Source of the DNA: Clusia tigrina
Taxonomy: Eukaryota > Arthropoda > Insecta > Diptera > Clusiidae
DNA length: 64,000 bases
NCBI GenBank assembly: GCA_920105625.2
Contig: OV050030.1
Location: 211,528,325 to 211,592,324 of the forward strand
Direction: 5' to 3'
The position numbers were made by a program, and so were the translations under genes. This document shows positions 54,136 through 64,000 of this stretch, one piece after another. The stretch's first letter is position 1. Each line of letters begins with the position of its first letter. The notes under the pieces were generated by a model, which searched no databases, was not told the DNA's origin, and saw only the letters and a list, made by a program, of their open reading frames with translations.

Positions 54136-55168
54136 CTACATTTTGCATAGGATTTGCAAACCTAGGAATTTCTCAAATCCAGACTTTACTACGTTGGCAT
54201 ATGACTTTGATGTAGAAGCGTTGTCACTGGTCAGTTGCTTATGGGGTTCGATTGATTTGGCAATCTCTGCGTAATGAAAAGCTGGTTGCTGTTTCTGGTC
54301 TAATTTATTTTTGAGTGCTAAATACACTGGGCAGCCTCTATAGTTTGACGTGTGGTTTTCCCCACAATTGCTGCATTTTTTTGCTTTTATGTTGAATTTG
54401 TCAGACAAACAATTGGAGGAATGGTGAAGGTCCCCACAGGCAACAGAAACAGTGCGTAAGGTACTGTACGATTTTGTGTGCCCGTATTCTTGACAGTTGA
54501 AGCACTGGACAGGGCCTTTTCTTTTGTGTGGCTCTTCAACGGTTATTCGTCTATGTAATAAGTAATACAGATGGTATATTGGGTGTGTTTCGCTACTTTT
54601 TAATTTTCTTCCATTCGGTTCAAGTTCTACTTGAAATAGTTGTGGTACTTTGTCTCTGTTTTTAATGTCGAATACCGTTTTAACTTTAAATCCGGCGATT
54701 TCGAGAGAATCTTTGTTTCATTAGTACTTATACTATTCTCAATACCTTTAATAACAACTACTAGGCCTTTGCTGCTCTTCAGTCGATATGTATAGTAGTT
54801 TTTACCATTTTTTTCAAGATAGGAATACAAGACTAGCTACAGTTGCAACTAAATAATTTGAGCATCTCTCTCGCAAGTAGAATGGTGGCTTCGGAGTTTT
54901 GGCAATGGAATTGTTTGCAGGAGTTGAGTCAACGTTTTCATTCTCTAATAGTGCAAATCTGTTCTGACCCAAAGTGTTACTAGTTATTTGTTTCGGAGAG
55001 GCAGATATATTCGCCGATTGAGGAGTTAGTCTCGCATTTTTTGCCTGTCTTATTTCCGTTTTTTTCTGGACTCAACTTTCGTTTTACCTGTATATACCTG
55101 TCTATACCAGTCTGTATAGTGGCAACATTTCTTGTCACATTACTTTTTCCACCACCTGTGCAAAACAA
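54136..55168 (-). pseudogene. Jockey-like ORF1 (gag-like) protein, broken
   Basis: It starts at 55168 (MFCTGGGKSNVTRNVATIQT, then GIDRYIQVKRKLSPEKNG), passes a stop at 54980, continues at 54830-54627 (NYYTYRLKSSKGLVVVIKGI) and then through decayed knuckle sequence near 54500 to 54408-54136 with CSNCGENHTSNYRGCPVY and TSKSYANVVKSGFE. Jockey ORF1 has three such knuckles and binds RNA. At least four breaks. Confidence 0.85.
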
Positions 55169-55364
55169 AATATCACCAAATTACACTTTCGTATTAGCGT
55201 CTATGTCGCGAAGTTCAAAGATCGAATTCAGTTCAAACACAGTGAAAAACCATGCCAATTACGGAGCACGCACGAAATCGCGTCCGCACAGTTCCGAAAA
55301 TATCCAACAAAATATATAATAATATGTTTTGACAACAAGTCCTTCTTGCCGTGGAGTGGCGTGT

Positions 55365-55860
55365 CCTAGACTGGGTGTCACTCTTCAAGGTTGAGACTCC
55401 TGTGTAATGGGCCAACCAAAATAGACGAGACGAGATGTAACGAGTAAGTTCAAGCATATGTGACCCAATGTTAATAACCAAAATGGTCTGGTCGCTGTGA
55501 GGGATGAGCTCGCAAGTTGTGCAAAAAGCCATCCATCGATGCGTTTGATGATAGCGTCACATTTTGGGTCAAATGTCAAAATCGACGAAATGAGTGCAGA
55601 CGTTCATCCAATCGCTATCGTTACGTCTCGTCTATTTTGGTTCTACCTTAAGTCGGGTGAAACTCCAGTGTGAGTCGGGTGAGATTCCTGTGTGAAATTC
55701 TTTGGGTGAGACTCTTGTGACATTCTTGGGTGAGACTCCTGTAAGATTGTTGGGTGAGACTCCTTAGGCTGAGACTCCTGCGTTAGATTCTTGGGTGAGA
55801 CTCCTTAGGCTAAGACTCCTCGGTCGGATTCTTAGGCGAGATTCCTTAGGCTGTAATTAT
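55365..55860. repeat. Short-unit minisatellite split by a MITE
   Basis: Units of about 25-30 bp around TTGGGTGAGACTCCTG repeat from about 55650 to 55855. A piece of the same repeat (GGTTGAGACTCCTGTGTAAT) lies just left of the MITE at 55409-55647. The sequence 55251-55364 holds nothing recognisable. Confidence 0.8.
55409..55647. mobile_element. MITE C, copy 1
   Basis: 239 bp. Imperfect inverted ends: ACCAAAATAGACGAGACG near the left, CGTCTCGTCTATTTTGGT at the right. It shares an internal block (AGCCATCCATCGATGCGTTT) with copy 2 at 58221. It has no coding capacity and no clear target duplication. Confidence 0.85.
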
Positions 55861-55941
55861 TATATATTATTTTTACTTATGACCGATTGCTATTGATACT
55901 TGATTTTTCTATGCCACTGTCATATCACTTCCGACATTATA

Positions 55942-56212
55942 CGAGGTGTGATCAAAAAAGAACCGTTATTGTGTGATCAAAAATTAAAATATTTAATTAT
56001 TCATCAACAACTATCTTGTCCCCTTTAAAGTAATTCCCCTCAGATATAATACACTTATGCCAGCATTTTTTTCAATCCTCGAAACACGATGGTTGGTATT
56101 GCCAACATATATAACAGACATGTGTACCAACATAAAAAAAAAAAATGCGAACATCGAACATACGTAACTCACGAAAAGATGAAAATAACGGTTATCTTTT
56201 GATCACACCTCG
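55942..56212. mobile_element. Mariner-derived MITE
   Basis: 271 bp with TIRs CGAGGTGTGATCAAAA and TA duplications at 55940-55941 and 56213-56214. On the minus strand it retains the last codons of a mariner transposase (CIISEGNYFKGDKIVVDE), so it arose by internal deletion of a full mariner. The stretch 56213-56400 has no gene. Confidence 0.9.
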
Positions 56213-56399
56213 TATGCGGATATAAACATAAACCACTTGAGAATTATACCATAGCAAATAAATCTTTTCCAAATAAATTGAAAATTCTAATTGTTAGTTA
56301 CGGTTTCCAATACAATGTTTTATCTAGTTGACTGTATGTGGGAAGACAAACTCTCAGGAACTTATCTTCCTTACAGTTGCTAATAACTTACTGCTGTTC

Positions 56400-56673
56400 A
56401 TCTATATTGAAAAACATTCTTGCTGTCCTGGGATTTTTCCAAATCCTCCACTATTTCTGCTGCTTTGGCGAATGTGTCTGGCTGAGCTGTGAAGATCGTA
56501 GGTAGTATGTCTTCATGCAGACCTTTTTTAAACACGTTGGCTGATAACTTTACAAGGAAAGTTTACAAGAGAATTGTCTAGATATTAATTATAACTTCTT
56601 TACGACACTGTCAAGCTCTTTTGGATTGCCGTTGAAAGTGCAGATCGCCTTTGCGGCAGTGTCAAGTCAATAC
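56400..56673 (-). pseudogene. Gag-like fragment after an LTR
   Basis: On the minus strand, just after the LTR end at 56674, broken coding reads FKKGLHEDILPTIFTAQPDT and FAKAAEIVEDLEKSQDSK, typical of Gypsy-type Gag C-terminal helices. It is probably the start of an internal region mostly deleted. Identification is by style of sequence only. Confidence 0.45.
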
Positions 56674-57290
56674 TGTAACGACCCAAATTTTCGCTGGGCA
56701 AGCTATCTGGATTGCCAAGGGTGCTATACAGAAATTTCTCCAGATTATCGTTTTCTTAAATTGTATTGCTTAAGAAAAGTATAAATCACAAACTTAAAAA
56801 AGTATAAATTACAAACTTAAACTTATTTCATTATACCTGTTTGGTTTATTATAATTTTTCGAGCTTCAGATGGCCGATCCTTGTTCTAGCGGGGTGCAGT
56901 AGTCTAGGTCTCCAGTATCAACGACAGTGGATTAAAAAACGTCTTCTACCGTTTCAACTGCCGTTGTGGCACAATTACGTTTTGCAGTGAAAGTGGGTTC
57001 GAGACTCAACGTAGCAAACACAGAAACTTGTGATTTTCTGTATGTTTGGTTGTTCCTCGCAGTGGCGTCTGAAGATTTGGTAACGTTTCCTTTGTTCGTC
57101 TCGAGTGATGTGCAGCGTGGAAAAGAGAGCGTATGTCCGGTTGCAGCCTCTCTTATAGCCACTGTTGCAAGTTTTTGGTTGTTGTACGAGTCTGGTTTCT
57201 TCTACTACAGGTTCCTGTTGCTAAGGCCATGGTGTTGTTGTTGGCCTCACTCGACCTTAGGCGAGCTTCAATAAATTCGAAAAAAGCCGC
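56674..57290 (-). repeat. LTR (minus strand) with the shared terminal motif
   Basis: The plus strand starts TGTAACGACCCAAATTTTCG and soon reads GCTATACAGAAATTTCT, a diverged form of the terminal motif of 51034. The right limit near 57290 is where integrase coding ends after an AACAGGCGGC purine-rich stretch. It has no convincing gene inside; the predicted frames there are spurious. Confidence 0.6.
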
Positions 57291-58220
57291 CTGTTCTCAA
57301 GCGAGAAGTACCACTGGACGCACTGTGCACTCAGCTTAGCGATAGTTTCTCCCACAATTGACTCTACAAATTTCTTTCTATCCGTTTTTACTATGTCAGC
57401 TCCAATGAAATTAGTGCCACAGTCACTGTAGAAGCCGTGACAAATTCTGCGGCGGACAATAAAATGTTGTAAAGCCCAGAGAAAGCATTCGGTTAACATT
57501 CAGGTGACTCCTTCTAAGTGAATCTCCTTGGTAGCGAGAGATAAAGATGCCGGTTTTGAAGATTTGATCTCGATAGCACCAGTGTAATCGACGCCTGTTG
57601 TCAAAATGGATGATTGCCCTGCCAAGCAAATCATGGGCAATGCGCATCATGAATAATTAATGTCGTAAAATGGTGAGAGTTCGCCCAAATTATTGGATGC
57701 TTTATCGACAAGGTAGTTCCCCCTTGTCTTGAATGCATAGATAAATGCATGCTGCGTAGGGTGACGACGATCCGTCACTGAAAGCATGCAGATCCATTGA
57801 TTCATTTCGTGAAGGCATATAGGCTAACCATCGCAGTTTTCAATATCTTCAATTTGGGCAACTCTGCAACGAAGTGATGCCAGTGGGTGGAGATTGCTTC
57901 AGCCAGATCTTCGTCCCAACTCAAGGAAGTCGATATTTCATTGGCATGAAGAACTTTTGCAGTCCTAATACTCTTCAGCAGGATCTTAGCAGCAACAACA
58001 ATCGGAGCCTCATTGGATCGAACAAGCAGTAAATTGTTGAGAGGACGGTACGCTTCGTGACTTTGGTATGAAATTGGAAATTAGCTTTGAAGGTGAAGAA
58101 TCACGGTTAGGCTGCCAGTACATACCAAGGGTTTTAAGTTCGTGCGGAAGAATGGGCGCTGCAAATGAAAAGCGCTGCTTCCCATCTTCTACAATTTGAT
58201 GCAGGACTCGTATATCAGAA
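57291..58220 (-). pseudogene. BEL/Pao pol fragment
   Basis: From 58220 downward: KTLGMYWQPNRDSS near 58150, decayed sequence, then at 57650-57540 and 57499-57300 the integrase core: CFLWALQHFIVRRRICHGFY, SDCGTNFIGADIVKTDRKKF. The F-Y-S-D-x-G-T-N-F motif with the second catalytic Asp is typical of BEL/Pao. Many stops are present. It is cut on the right by MITE C copy 2. Confidence 0.78.
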
Positions 58221-58615
58221 GGGCCGACCAAAATAGACGAGACGTAACGTGTACGTTCGAGCATATGTGAATCAATGCTAATAGCCAAAATGGCCATTCG
58301 TATTTGATCGAAACTGAACGAAACATTTAGACGTGACGATCGGTTCCGTAAGAACCGGACTGCAAACGTCTGCTACTCGTCACAACCTTTTCTTTGTTGA
58401 CACGATTGTTGTTTTTTAAAGAAACTAAAATTAAAATGTCGAATTTAGCTACAATTTAATCGCCGCTGTGGGGGATGAGCTCGGAATTTGTGTTAAAAGC
58501 CATCCATCGATGCGTTTGATAGAGTCTCATTTTGGGTTAAATGTCAAAATCGACGTAACGAGTGAAGACGTTCGCCAAATCGCTTTCGTTACGTCTCGTC
58601 TATTTTGGTCCTACC
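58221..58615. mobile_element. MITE C, copy 2 (longer)
   Basis: 395 bp with ends GGGCCGACCAAAATAGACGA and its inverted partner near 58590-58615. Against copy 1 it has about 150 bp more in the middle. It separates the BEL/Pao fragment from Jockey-like sequence. A predicted frame 58468-58851 crosses its border and is not a gene. Confidence 0.87.
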
Positions 58616-58680
58616 TAGAGTATGGTGCCGACTTTTATCTCTCCATAAAATCCGTTGATATTGTGCGTCAGACGGTTGCA

Positions 58681-59165
58681 CATTTTTTTTCAACCCAATT
58701 TATATACAATCTATTTTACAACAATAAGTACAATTGTTTTACCAATTTGGCTACACTATACTCGTATATTCTGGCAATTGCCACAACAATTATTATTTTG
58801 TCACGAAAATGTATTATTAATTGCTACATACATATTAATATATATAAATAAACCAAAACGCCAAGAGATAATATTAAATCCTATGTGGAAGTTCTGAGGG
58901 TGCGATTCGCTTTAGTCTTCTTTGTGGGAAATTTGTCATCTCTGATAGTTGCCGCATATGGGGATTTTCGTGGGTCTTTAGACGCTTCGTGTATTTTCTA
59001 ATACATTTTTTATGGTTTCCTCCACCGTGTCAATTTTCAAGTCATTGTGAATGTCTTCATTCGACACGTACCACTCAGCCTTCGTTATTGCACGGAGAAT
59101 TTTTGATTGTGCTCTTTGGATCAAACGAGAGAGGGAGCTTTGGTGAAGCCACTCTGACATATTCG
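58681..59165 (-). pseudogene. Jockey-like 3' end fragment
   Basis: The minus-strand frame 59160-58978 reads LIQRAQSKILRAITKAEWYV and SNEDIHNDLKIDTVEETIKN, the C-terminal region of a Jockey-like ORF2. Then comes an untranslated part related to 25608-25790, ending in a T-run (58683-58690), the poly(A) side. It has a TA-CTCG-TA insertion at 58759-58766 absent from the related copy at 25650. Confidence 0.82.
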
Positions 59166-59179
59166 GTTTAAGAGTTCAC

Positions 59180-60390
59180 CAAAGTCAACTGCGAGGTCAG
59201 GTAGGGTTTCGCACTTAGGACGGTGGAGGTGGAGTACTATTGGTACCAACGGCAGCATCCACATCCCCTTGAAGTGGGACACCACCACCCGACAACAAAC
59301 AAACTCCCTAGATTAGGGTTGTGCGCTGGGCTTGGAACCCGCCACGGAAAAAAACCATTCTAATGAAAAGTTCAGAGAAGCCTCGGATATTGACTCCCTC
59401 TACTGATGACGAACCCCCGACTGTCAGGCCGAACTATTCAAAACCGGTGGCGAAGAGTTGGTAATTCGCATGCACCAACTATTTTGTAAGATATGGTCGG
59501 ACGAATGCATGCCAAGCGACTGGAACCTAAGCGTGCTCTGCCCAATTCATAAAAGGGTGATCCTGCGATTTGCGCAAACTACCGCGGGACCAGCCTGATT
59601 AACATTGCATACAAGGTCCTATCAAACGTATTGTGTGAGAGACTGAAGCCCATCGTCAACAAGCTGATTGGACCCTATCAGTGTGGCTTCAGACCTGGTA
59701 AGTCCACCATTGACCAGATCTTCACAATACGGCAAATCCTGGAGAAGACCCACGAAAAGAATATCGACACACACCACCTATTCGTCGATTTTAAGGCTGC
59801 TTTTGATAGCACCGATAGGAATTGCCTCTACGCCGCTTTGTCCGAATTTGGAGTCCCCGCTAAACTAATACGGCTATGTAGTATGACGTTGAGCGCCACC
59901 ACCAGCTCCGTCAGAATTGGGAAGGACCTCTCCGAGCCGTTCGATACCAAACGAGGTTTCAGACAGGGTGATTCACTATCCTGCGATTTCTTCAACCTCC
60001 TACTGGAAAAAATTATACGAGCCGCCGAATTGAACCGTCAAGGCACTATTTTCTACAAAAGTGTCGTCTTGCTGGGATACGCCGGCGACATCGACATCGT
60101 TGGCCACAACACCCGTGCCGTATGTTCGGCGTACTCCAGTCTAGAGAGAGAAGCAGCCAAAATGGGTTTTGCGGTGAACGAGGGCAAGACAAAGTATCTT
60201 CTGTCAACAAACAAAGAGTCCTCGCGTCTTGGACAAAACGTCACTGTTGGCGACCGCACATTTGAAGTGGTGAAGGACTTTGTTTATCGTGGTACCAGCA
60301 TCAACGCCAAAAATGACGTCAGCCTGGAGATCAAACGGAGAATCACTCTTGCCAACAGGTGCTACTATGGGCTCAGTGGGCAATTGTATG
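59180..60390 (+). pseudogene. RTE-like non-LTR reverse transcriptase
   Basis: Decayed leader and linker to about 59620, with a stretch like C-K-I-W-S-D-E-C-M-P near 59485, then the open frame 59631-60422: GPYQCGFRPGKSTIDQIFTI, THHLFVDFKAAFDSTDRNCL with the first catalytic Asp, and KRGFRQGDSLSCDFFNLLLE. The catalytic box is YAGD (LLGYAGDIDIVG), one Asp lost. True element sequence ends near 60385, where a Jockey-like element on the other strand begins. The clade call is tentative. Confidence 0.78.
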
Positions 60391-61300
60391 TATCTATCGG
60401 GGTTTTTCTCGTCGTGGTTTGACGCTAGGAGTAGAGTATCATCCGCAAATGTTACTATCATGGTTCCTCTTGTTGTGGGGGTTGGAATGTCGGCAGTATA
60501 TATTAAATAGAGGAATGGTCCTAGTACACTACCTTGGGGCACTCCCGCTGTCATTTGTAAAATATCTGAACATTCATCGTCGTATTTTATGTAGAAGTGT
60601 CTGTTGCTTATAAAACTTTTTAATAAGTAATAATAGTTCAAAAATAGTGCACTATTTCAAACTATCTATGAAACGCTTTAGCAATGTCCAAGAATACCGT
60701 CCAAGAATGTTGCACGGTTGAATGATGCCTTCTAAATCCGAACTGGTGGCTTGGAATAAATTTTTGTTGTGTCAAGATAGGTTCAATTCTATCACACAGT
60801 ATTTTCTCAAATACCTTTGAAAGAGGAAAGGCTGATGGGTCGATAAGAACTGGTTCATGTTGCGTGTTTGTTTGGATTCGGGATTGCTATTATTTGAGCT
60901 ACTTTCCACAAGACTGGAAAATGGTCCAGTCTAAATATGGCGTTAAATATATTTCTAATATATATTATTATAAAGTCAGGTAGTTCTTTTAATATTTTCC
61001 CGTTTTTTTATGTTGTTTTTCACTTCCGATATTTGTGTTTTAATTTCAGCTACTGTCGTCATTTTTGTTTTGTTATAATGGACATTATGTAGGTTGTTAA
61101 CTTGGATATTTTTAGTGTCCATATCGTTACTGAAAATGTTTGCAAAGTGTTTTGAGAGAGTAGTTGCTTTCTAAATGTTCGTTTTTTCCCAGGTATTATT
61201 TTCTGTTTTTATGGGTGGTTTATGTATTATTGCATCGTTTAGTTTTTTAGTAGCTTCCAGAGGGAATCATTTACGGCCGTTGTCCCTAAATTGCTAACAT
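60391..61300 (-). pseudogene. Jockey-like RT, part
   Basis: The frame 60641-60391 has NYYYLLKSFISNRHFYIKYD, TAGVPQGSVLGPF and the catalytic FADD. Upstream, broken frames to about 61250 hold the fingers region (V-F-E-K-I-L-C-D-R-I and Q-F-G-F-R-R-H-H-S-T-V-Q type motifs near 60720-60800). Between 61000 and 61300 decay is heavy. The predicted continuation below 60391 belongs to the RTE-like element. Confidence 0.83.
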
Positions 61301-62560
61301 AATTTTCTAGTCTGCAATTCTCATATTGTTTTATCGTTGCCTTCAGTTCTTTTGCCGCTTTATTGAATTTAGCTTTGTCTTCAGGGTGTACTCGTATAGT
61401 AATTTGGCATCATTTTTTGAGTTTTCTTTTTTGGTCCAAAATATAGCTGTTGGTCGGTAGTGTTTTTGTTGCCTTTGTTCTTGTTGTTGTAACTCTAGTA
61501 TATGTTTAATTTTACTATTGTGTTCAAAGATTAGCATTTTTCCTTACTCCTTTATGCTATGTCCGTACTGACGGCGTATGTGGCAATCGCTTTGCTGTGG
61601 CTGCTTTGTGTGTTGTCTTCTGTCGTTGTATTGTTGTCTTTTTTCTTGCTGCTCGTATCCTCTATTCGTAATTTTGTTGTTAGTGTAGTAGATCGGCTGT
61701 CTTACCTTCACTATTTGCCTAGCCTTGTCTGTCGTGCAATCACCTCTGGTGTATGAAAAAGCATTGTTGTAGATCTCGAGCCGTTGTATTTTGTCTCTTT
61801 GTTATAATTAATTGGCTTAGGCAATCATTGCAATCTGTACGATAGTTTGCTCATTGCATGTTTTCTGCGCTCCCGTCGTTGTTTGCGATTATTGCTTTAA
61901 TTAACATAGTGCGTTTAACTTTCTTGTTAATTGTTAAAACTGTGGGATGTTGGGGATGATCGTGCTGAGTACGCATCTTTGGGTACTGTTAACACTGTAG
62001 TTAATAAGGAAGCGTAAATAAGAACTTATTTACGTTCTCACACGTTTTTTGTAACGCAGATGTCAATTATGTTCTTTTATGGCTTCTAAGAGTTGGCCGA
62101 CTTTCGCGTTTATCTGTCTAGAGTTCCATGTGTAGTTTTTTGCATTATAGTCTCTTCCAGCTATGTAACGGCTTCCTAACGATATTAAATAGTCTATGTA
62201 TTGAGCTTTGTGTTCTTATAAATGTGATGTGTTTTATATCCTTCTAATTCTAGACAATTAATGGAGGTATTTATGGTAATTTCTGTTCCCCGTGTGTTCG
62301 ATTGTCAGGGTGATTAGTATAATAAATGTTATAGTTTGGTATTTTATTATACATTCTGTCAGTAGCATGATTTTTATATATTAGCATAAAATCAATTGAA
62401 TTGTCGCACATGTAAGATCTAAGATCTAGTAAGTGGCGCGATAGTCCATTGGCGTTCCAAATAGAAAAAGTTATTTTATTTTCTGGAAACCATCTAGTCT
62501 CGATACAAGCAGTGTCACAATGTTCATCATACTTGTCAGTTGGGTTATTAATAGTTTCAT
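61301..62560 (-). pseudogene. Jockey-like endonuclease and linker, heavily decayed
   Basis: 61537-61343 is an open piece of linker (MLIFEHNSKIKHILELQQQE). From about 62400 to 62250 fragments of the endonuclease remain, with a T-N-H-P-D-N-R-T-H-G type stretch near 62300 and NGLSRHLLDLRSYMCD near 62420. The part 61560-62000 shows no readable coding beyond scattered pieces. Plus-strand frames here are spurious. Confidence 0.6.
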
Positions 62561-62573
62561 CATCGTCGTTATA

Positions 62574-63083
62574 CTATGTTGGTATCATTCTATTTATTGC
62601 TGTGTTCAAGTTTTGTATTAAGTCTGGAGCTGTATTTATCGCTGCTACTTTAGCATATGACATGCCAGGTGTGTAGTTTTTATTTGTTTGCACGATAGGT
62701 ATATTCATAGATGGTTCTGCTGTTTTTTGTTCATGATTTGGAGTAGTTTCTTTTTCAAATAATTTTGGGTATTTTTGTATTTGTAGTGATTTGTAAATCA
62801 TACAGTCTTTGTAGTTTGCTATATGGTTTTCACGACAAAGAGCGGATTTGATTTGCTGTTTCATATATCTTTCAACATTCAAAATAATTGTGCTGTGACT
62901 ACCTCCGCATTTGACACACACAGGGTCTTTAGTACAATAGATTTTGGCGTGTCCACATTTTTGGCAATTTATGCATTGTGGAATATTTCTTTTTTGTGTG
63001 AGGCGGTTCGAAACGTATTTTAGAATGTAAAGATGTGTTAAGGAATATATGTCTTTCTTATTATCATTTGGTTTAAATTCCAA
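62574..63083 (-). CDS. Jockey-like ORF1 (gag-like), C-terminal part
   Basis: 169 codons: NIPQCINCQKCGHAKIYCTK (first knuckle), CVKCGGSHSTIILNV (second, last Cys lost), ALCRENHIANYKDCMIYKSL (third, decayed), then a linker and MSYAKVAAIN, a common Jockey ORF1 ending motif. It begins within the element; the N-terminal part is missing and a different Jockey fragment lies immediately right. Confidence 0.85.
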   Translation of the reverse strand: MEFKPNDNKKDIYSLTHLYILKYVSNRLTQKRNIPQCINCQKCGHAKIYCTKDPVCVKCGGSHSTIILNVERYMKQQIKSALCRENHIANYKDCMIYKSLQIQKYPKLFEKETTPNHEQKTAEPSMNIPIVQTNKNYTPGMSYAKVAAINTAPDLIQNLNTAINRMIPT

Positions 63084-63099
63084 GGAGAATAAAAGAATT

Positions 63100-63850
63100 G
63101 GTTTTTTTTTTAATTTTGCATTTAGTCTTCTTGTGGGAAATTTTCGATGTCCGATAGTTGCCGCATATGAGGATTTTTATGGGTCCTTAGACGCAATGTG
63201 TATTTTCGGCAACATTTCTGTATGCTTTCCTCTACCGTGTCAATATTCAAATCATTGTGAATATCTTCATTCGACACGTAGCAGTCAGCCTTCGTTATTG
63301 CATGGACAATTTTTGATTGTGTTCTTTGGATATGTGGTGTATGTTGGTTTTGCTCGCCGAATTGCTATCCCGTATTGGTATGATTATTGTCTTGTATATT
63401 TTTTGTTTATTATATAGTGATAATTATCACTCATCAATTATAATTTGTAACATCTTCCTAGTAGGCAACTTATTTGTCTGAATTTGTTTCTTATTTCGTA
63501 TTGCTTACTGTTTATGGGTTGTCTCCCAGTAAGATTGGCGTCTATTATTATGCAAAGGTATTTTGGGCTGGGTTGAATTTTCAATATTCCGCCTTTAATT
63601 GTTATAGCATGTTTCTCAGATTTGCTGTTAGTATACACAACTTGAACAGATTTCTTTTTGTTTATCTCTATACCCCATTTTTCGAACCAGAGAGCTTATT
63701 TTTTATTTTTCTTTGCACCGTATCTGTCGCGATTTTTTTCTACGTGGTTTGACGCTAGGAGTACAGTATCATTCGCAAACGTTGCTTTCATGTTTCGTGG
63801 TGTTGTGGGGAGTGGAATATCGACAGTATATATTAGCTTCAAAAGTGGTC
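63100..63850 (-). pseudogene. Jockey-like RT and C-terminal fragment
   Basis: Minus strand: near 63780 the catalytic box appears as FANDT, one Asp changed. 63638-63438 gives YTNSKSEKHAITIKGGILKI and a YLCIIIDANLT thumb motif. 63330-63130 holds the C-terminal AITKADCYVSNEDIHNDLNI stretch. The middle (63360-63440) has lost sequence. It overlaps head-to-tail with the previous Jockey-like element's ORF1, so two elements are nested or tandem here. Confidence 0.75.
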
Positions 63851-63856
63851 CCAGTT

Positions 63857-64000
63857 GTAATGATGGGCTCAAAGATTTGTAAAGCGGCGCGAGAGCTAGC
63901 GCACAATTTAATTCGGCGACTTCAAGAGTACAGCCAGATATTCGTGTGAGAAGCGAAATGTATGAACGCCATGTAATGATGGGCCCAAGATTGTATAGCG
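63857..64000. repeat. Incomplete direct repeat at the window edge
   Basis: GTAATGATGGGCTCAAAGAT (63857) recurs as GTAATGATGGGCCCAAGATT (63974), spaced 117 bp. Both are followed by GTA-AGCG type bases. It is possibly the start of a tandem array or an LTR continuing outside the window. Confidence 0.6.

Larger units (their letters stand above)
51159..55250 (-). mobile_element. Jockey-like non-LTR element, nearly full length
   Basis: Minus strand. ORF1 starts at 55168 and the 3' end has an A20 tail (T-run on the plus strand at 51159-51178). Inside are ORF1 with zinc knuckles, endonuclease, and RT with a C-terminal region, all with stops. The 5' boundary is estimated. Confidence 0.88.
60391..63083 (-). 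mobile_element. Jockey-like non-LTR element, 3'-truncated
   Basis: Minus strand: ORF1 with zinc knuckles (63083-62574), endonuclease (about 62560-62000, decayed), linker (61537-61343) and RT (about 61300-60391) with GVPQGSVLGPFLYLIY and TFADDTLLLASNHDEKN. It is cut after RT by the junction with the RTE-like element at about 60390. Confidence 0.85.

Noticed and set aside
56932..57339. Frames in the LTR at 56674-57290
   Set aside because: Within non-coding LTR sequence, on both strands, without motifs.
61559..61756. Plus-strand hydrophobic 65-codon frame
   Set aside because: It lies antisense in a decayed Jockey-like element; hydrophobicity follows from T-rich sequence.

Overview
The window is a dense nest of transposable elements (TEs) from a fly genome, with one clear host gene. 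That gene, at 36849-38597 on the minus strand, is an intact coding exon for Chip (Drosophila symbol Chi), the fly LIM-domain-binding protein of the LDB family. The mix of LOA-like and Jockey-like non-LTR elements, Gypsy and BEL/Pao LTR elements, a Helitron, mariners and very long (TA)n arrays fits a higher (brachyceran) dipteran. I cannot name the species.

Layout. 1-2886: remnant of a Polinton/Maverick (adintovirus-like) element with protease, phospholipase A2 and packaging ATPase pieces, all broken. 3501-7292: a Gypsy element on the minus strand (3863-7152) inserted inside a (TA)n array; it keeps gag-protease but has no reverse transcriptase (RT). 7293-9400: a non-LTR fragment holding an internally deleted mariner (8254-9255). 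9599-about 20680: one minus-strand Helitron, split by a 7-kb Gypsy element (10067-17143), which is itself split by a 'family A' repeat (10535-12112) and by a 1.37-kb solo LTR (13438-14809). 20775-31321: two LOA-like elements, a Jockey-like element and a 589-bp (TA)n array. 31966-36773: an old scrambled Gypsy copy and a young one that fuses gag-protease to the integrase tail; the young one ends 75 bp past the Chip stop codon. 38637-44945: the upstream Chip intron, carrying a family A copy split by a TIR element (39661-44236, 8-bp target-site duplication, TSD), which holds a Tc1/mariner relic and an I-like element. 44975-51158: a degraded Gypsy split by a nearly full-length LOA-like element (46009-50688, 8-bp TSD). 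51159-64000: Jockey-like elements, two copies of one MITE, a mariner MITE, LTR-element debris and an RTE-like element.

The Chip exon is the only gene likely to serve the host. Everything else recognised is mobile DNA or its decay products, and most reading frames carry stops or frameshifts. The insertions give a partial relative chronology: Helitron, then Gypsy, then solo LTR and family A; and family A, then the TIR element, then its inner insertions. Three points deserve attention. First, sites of the form TA-CTCG-TA recur and look like excision footprints of mariners whose ends are CGAG. Second, five LTRs of otherwise different elements share one terminal motif. Third, the young Gypsy LTR points toward the 3' end of Chip. 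All element families were named from protein motifs and terminal structures read by eye; no database search was possible.
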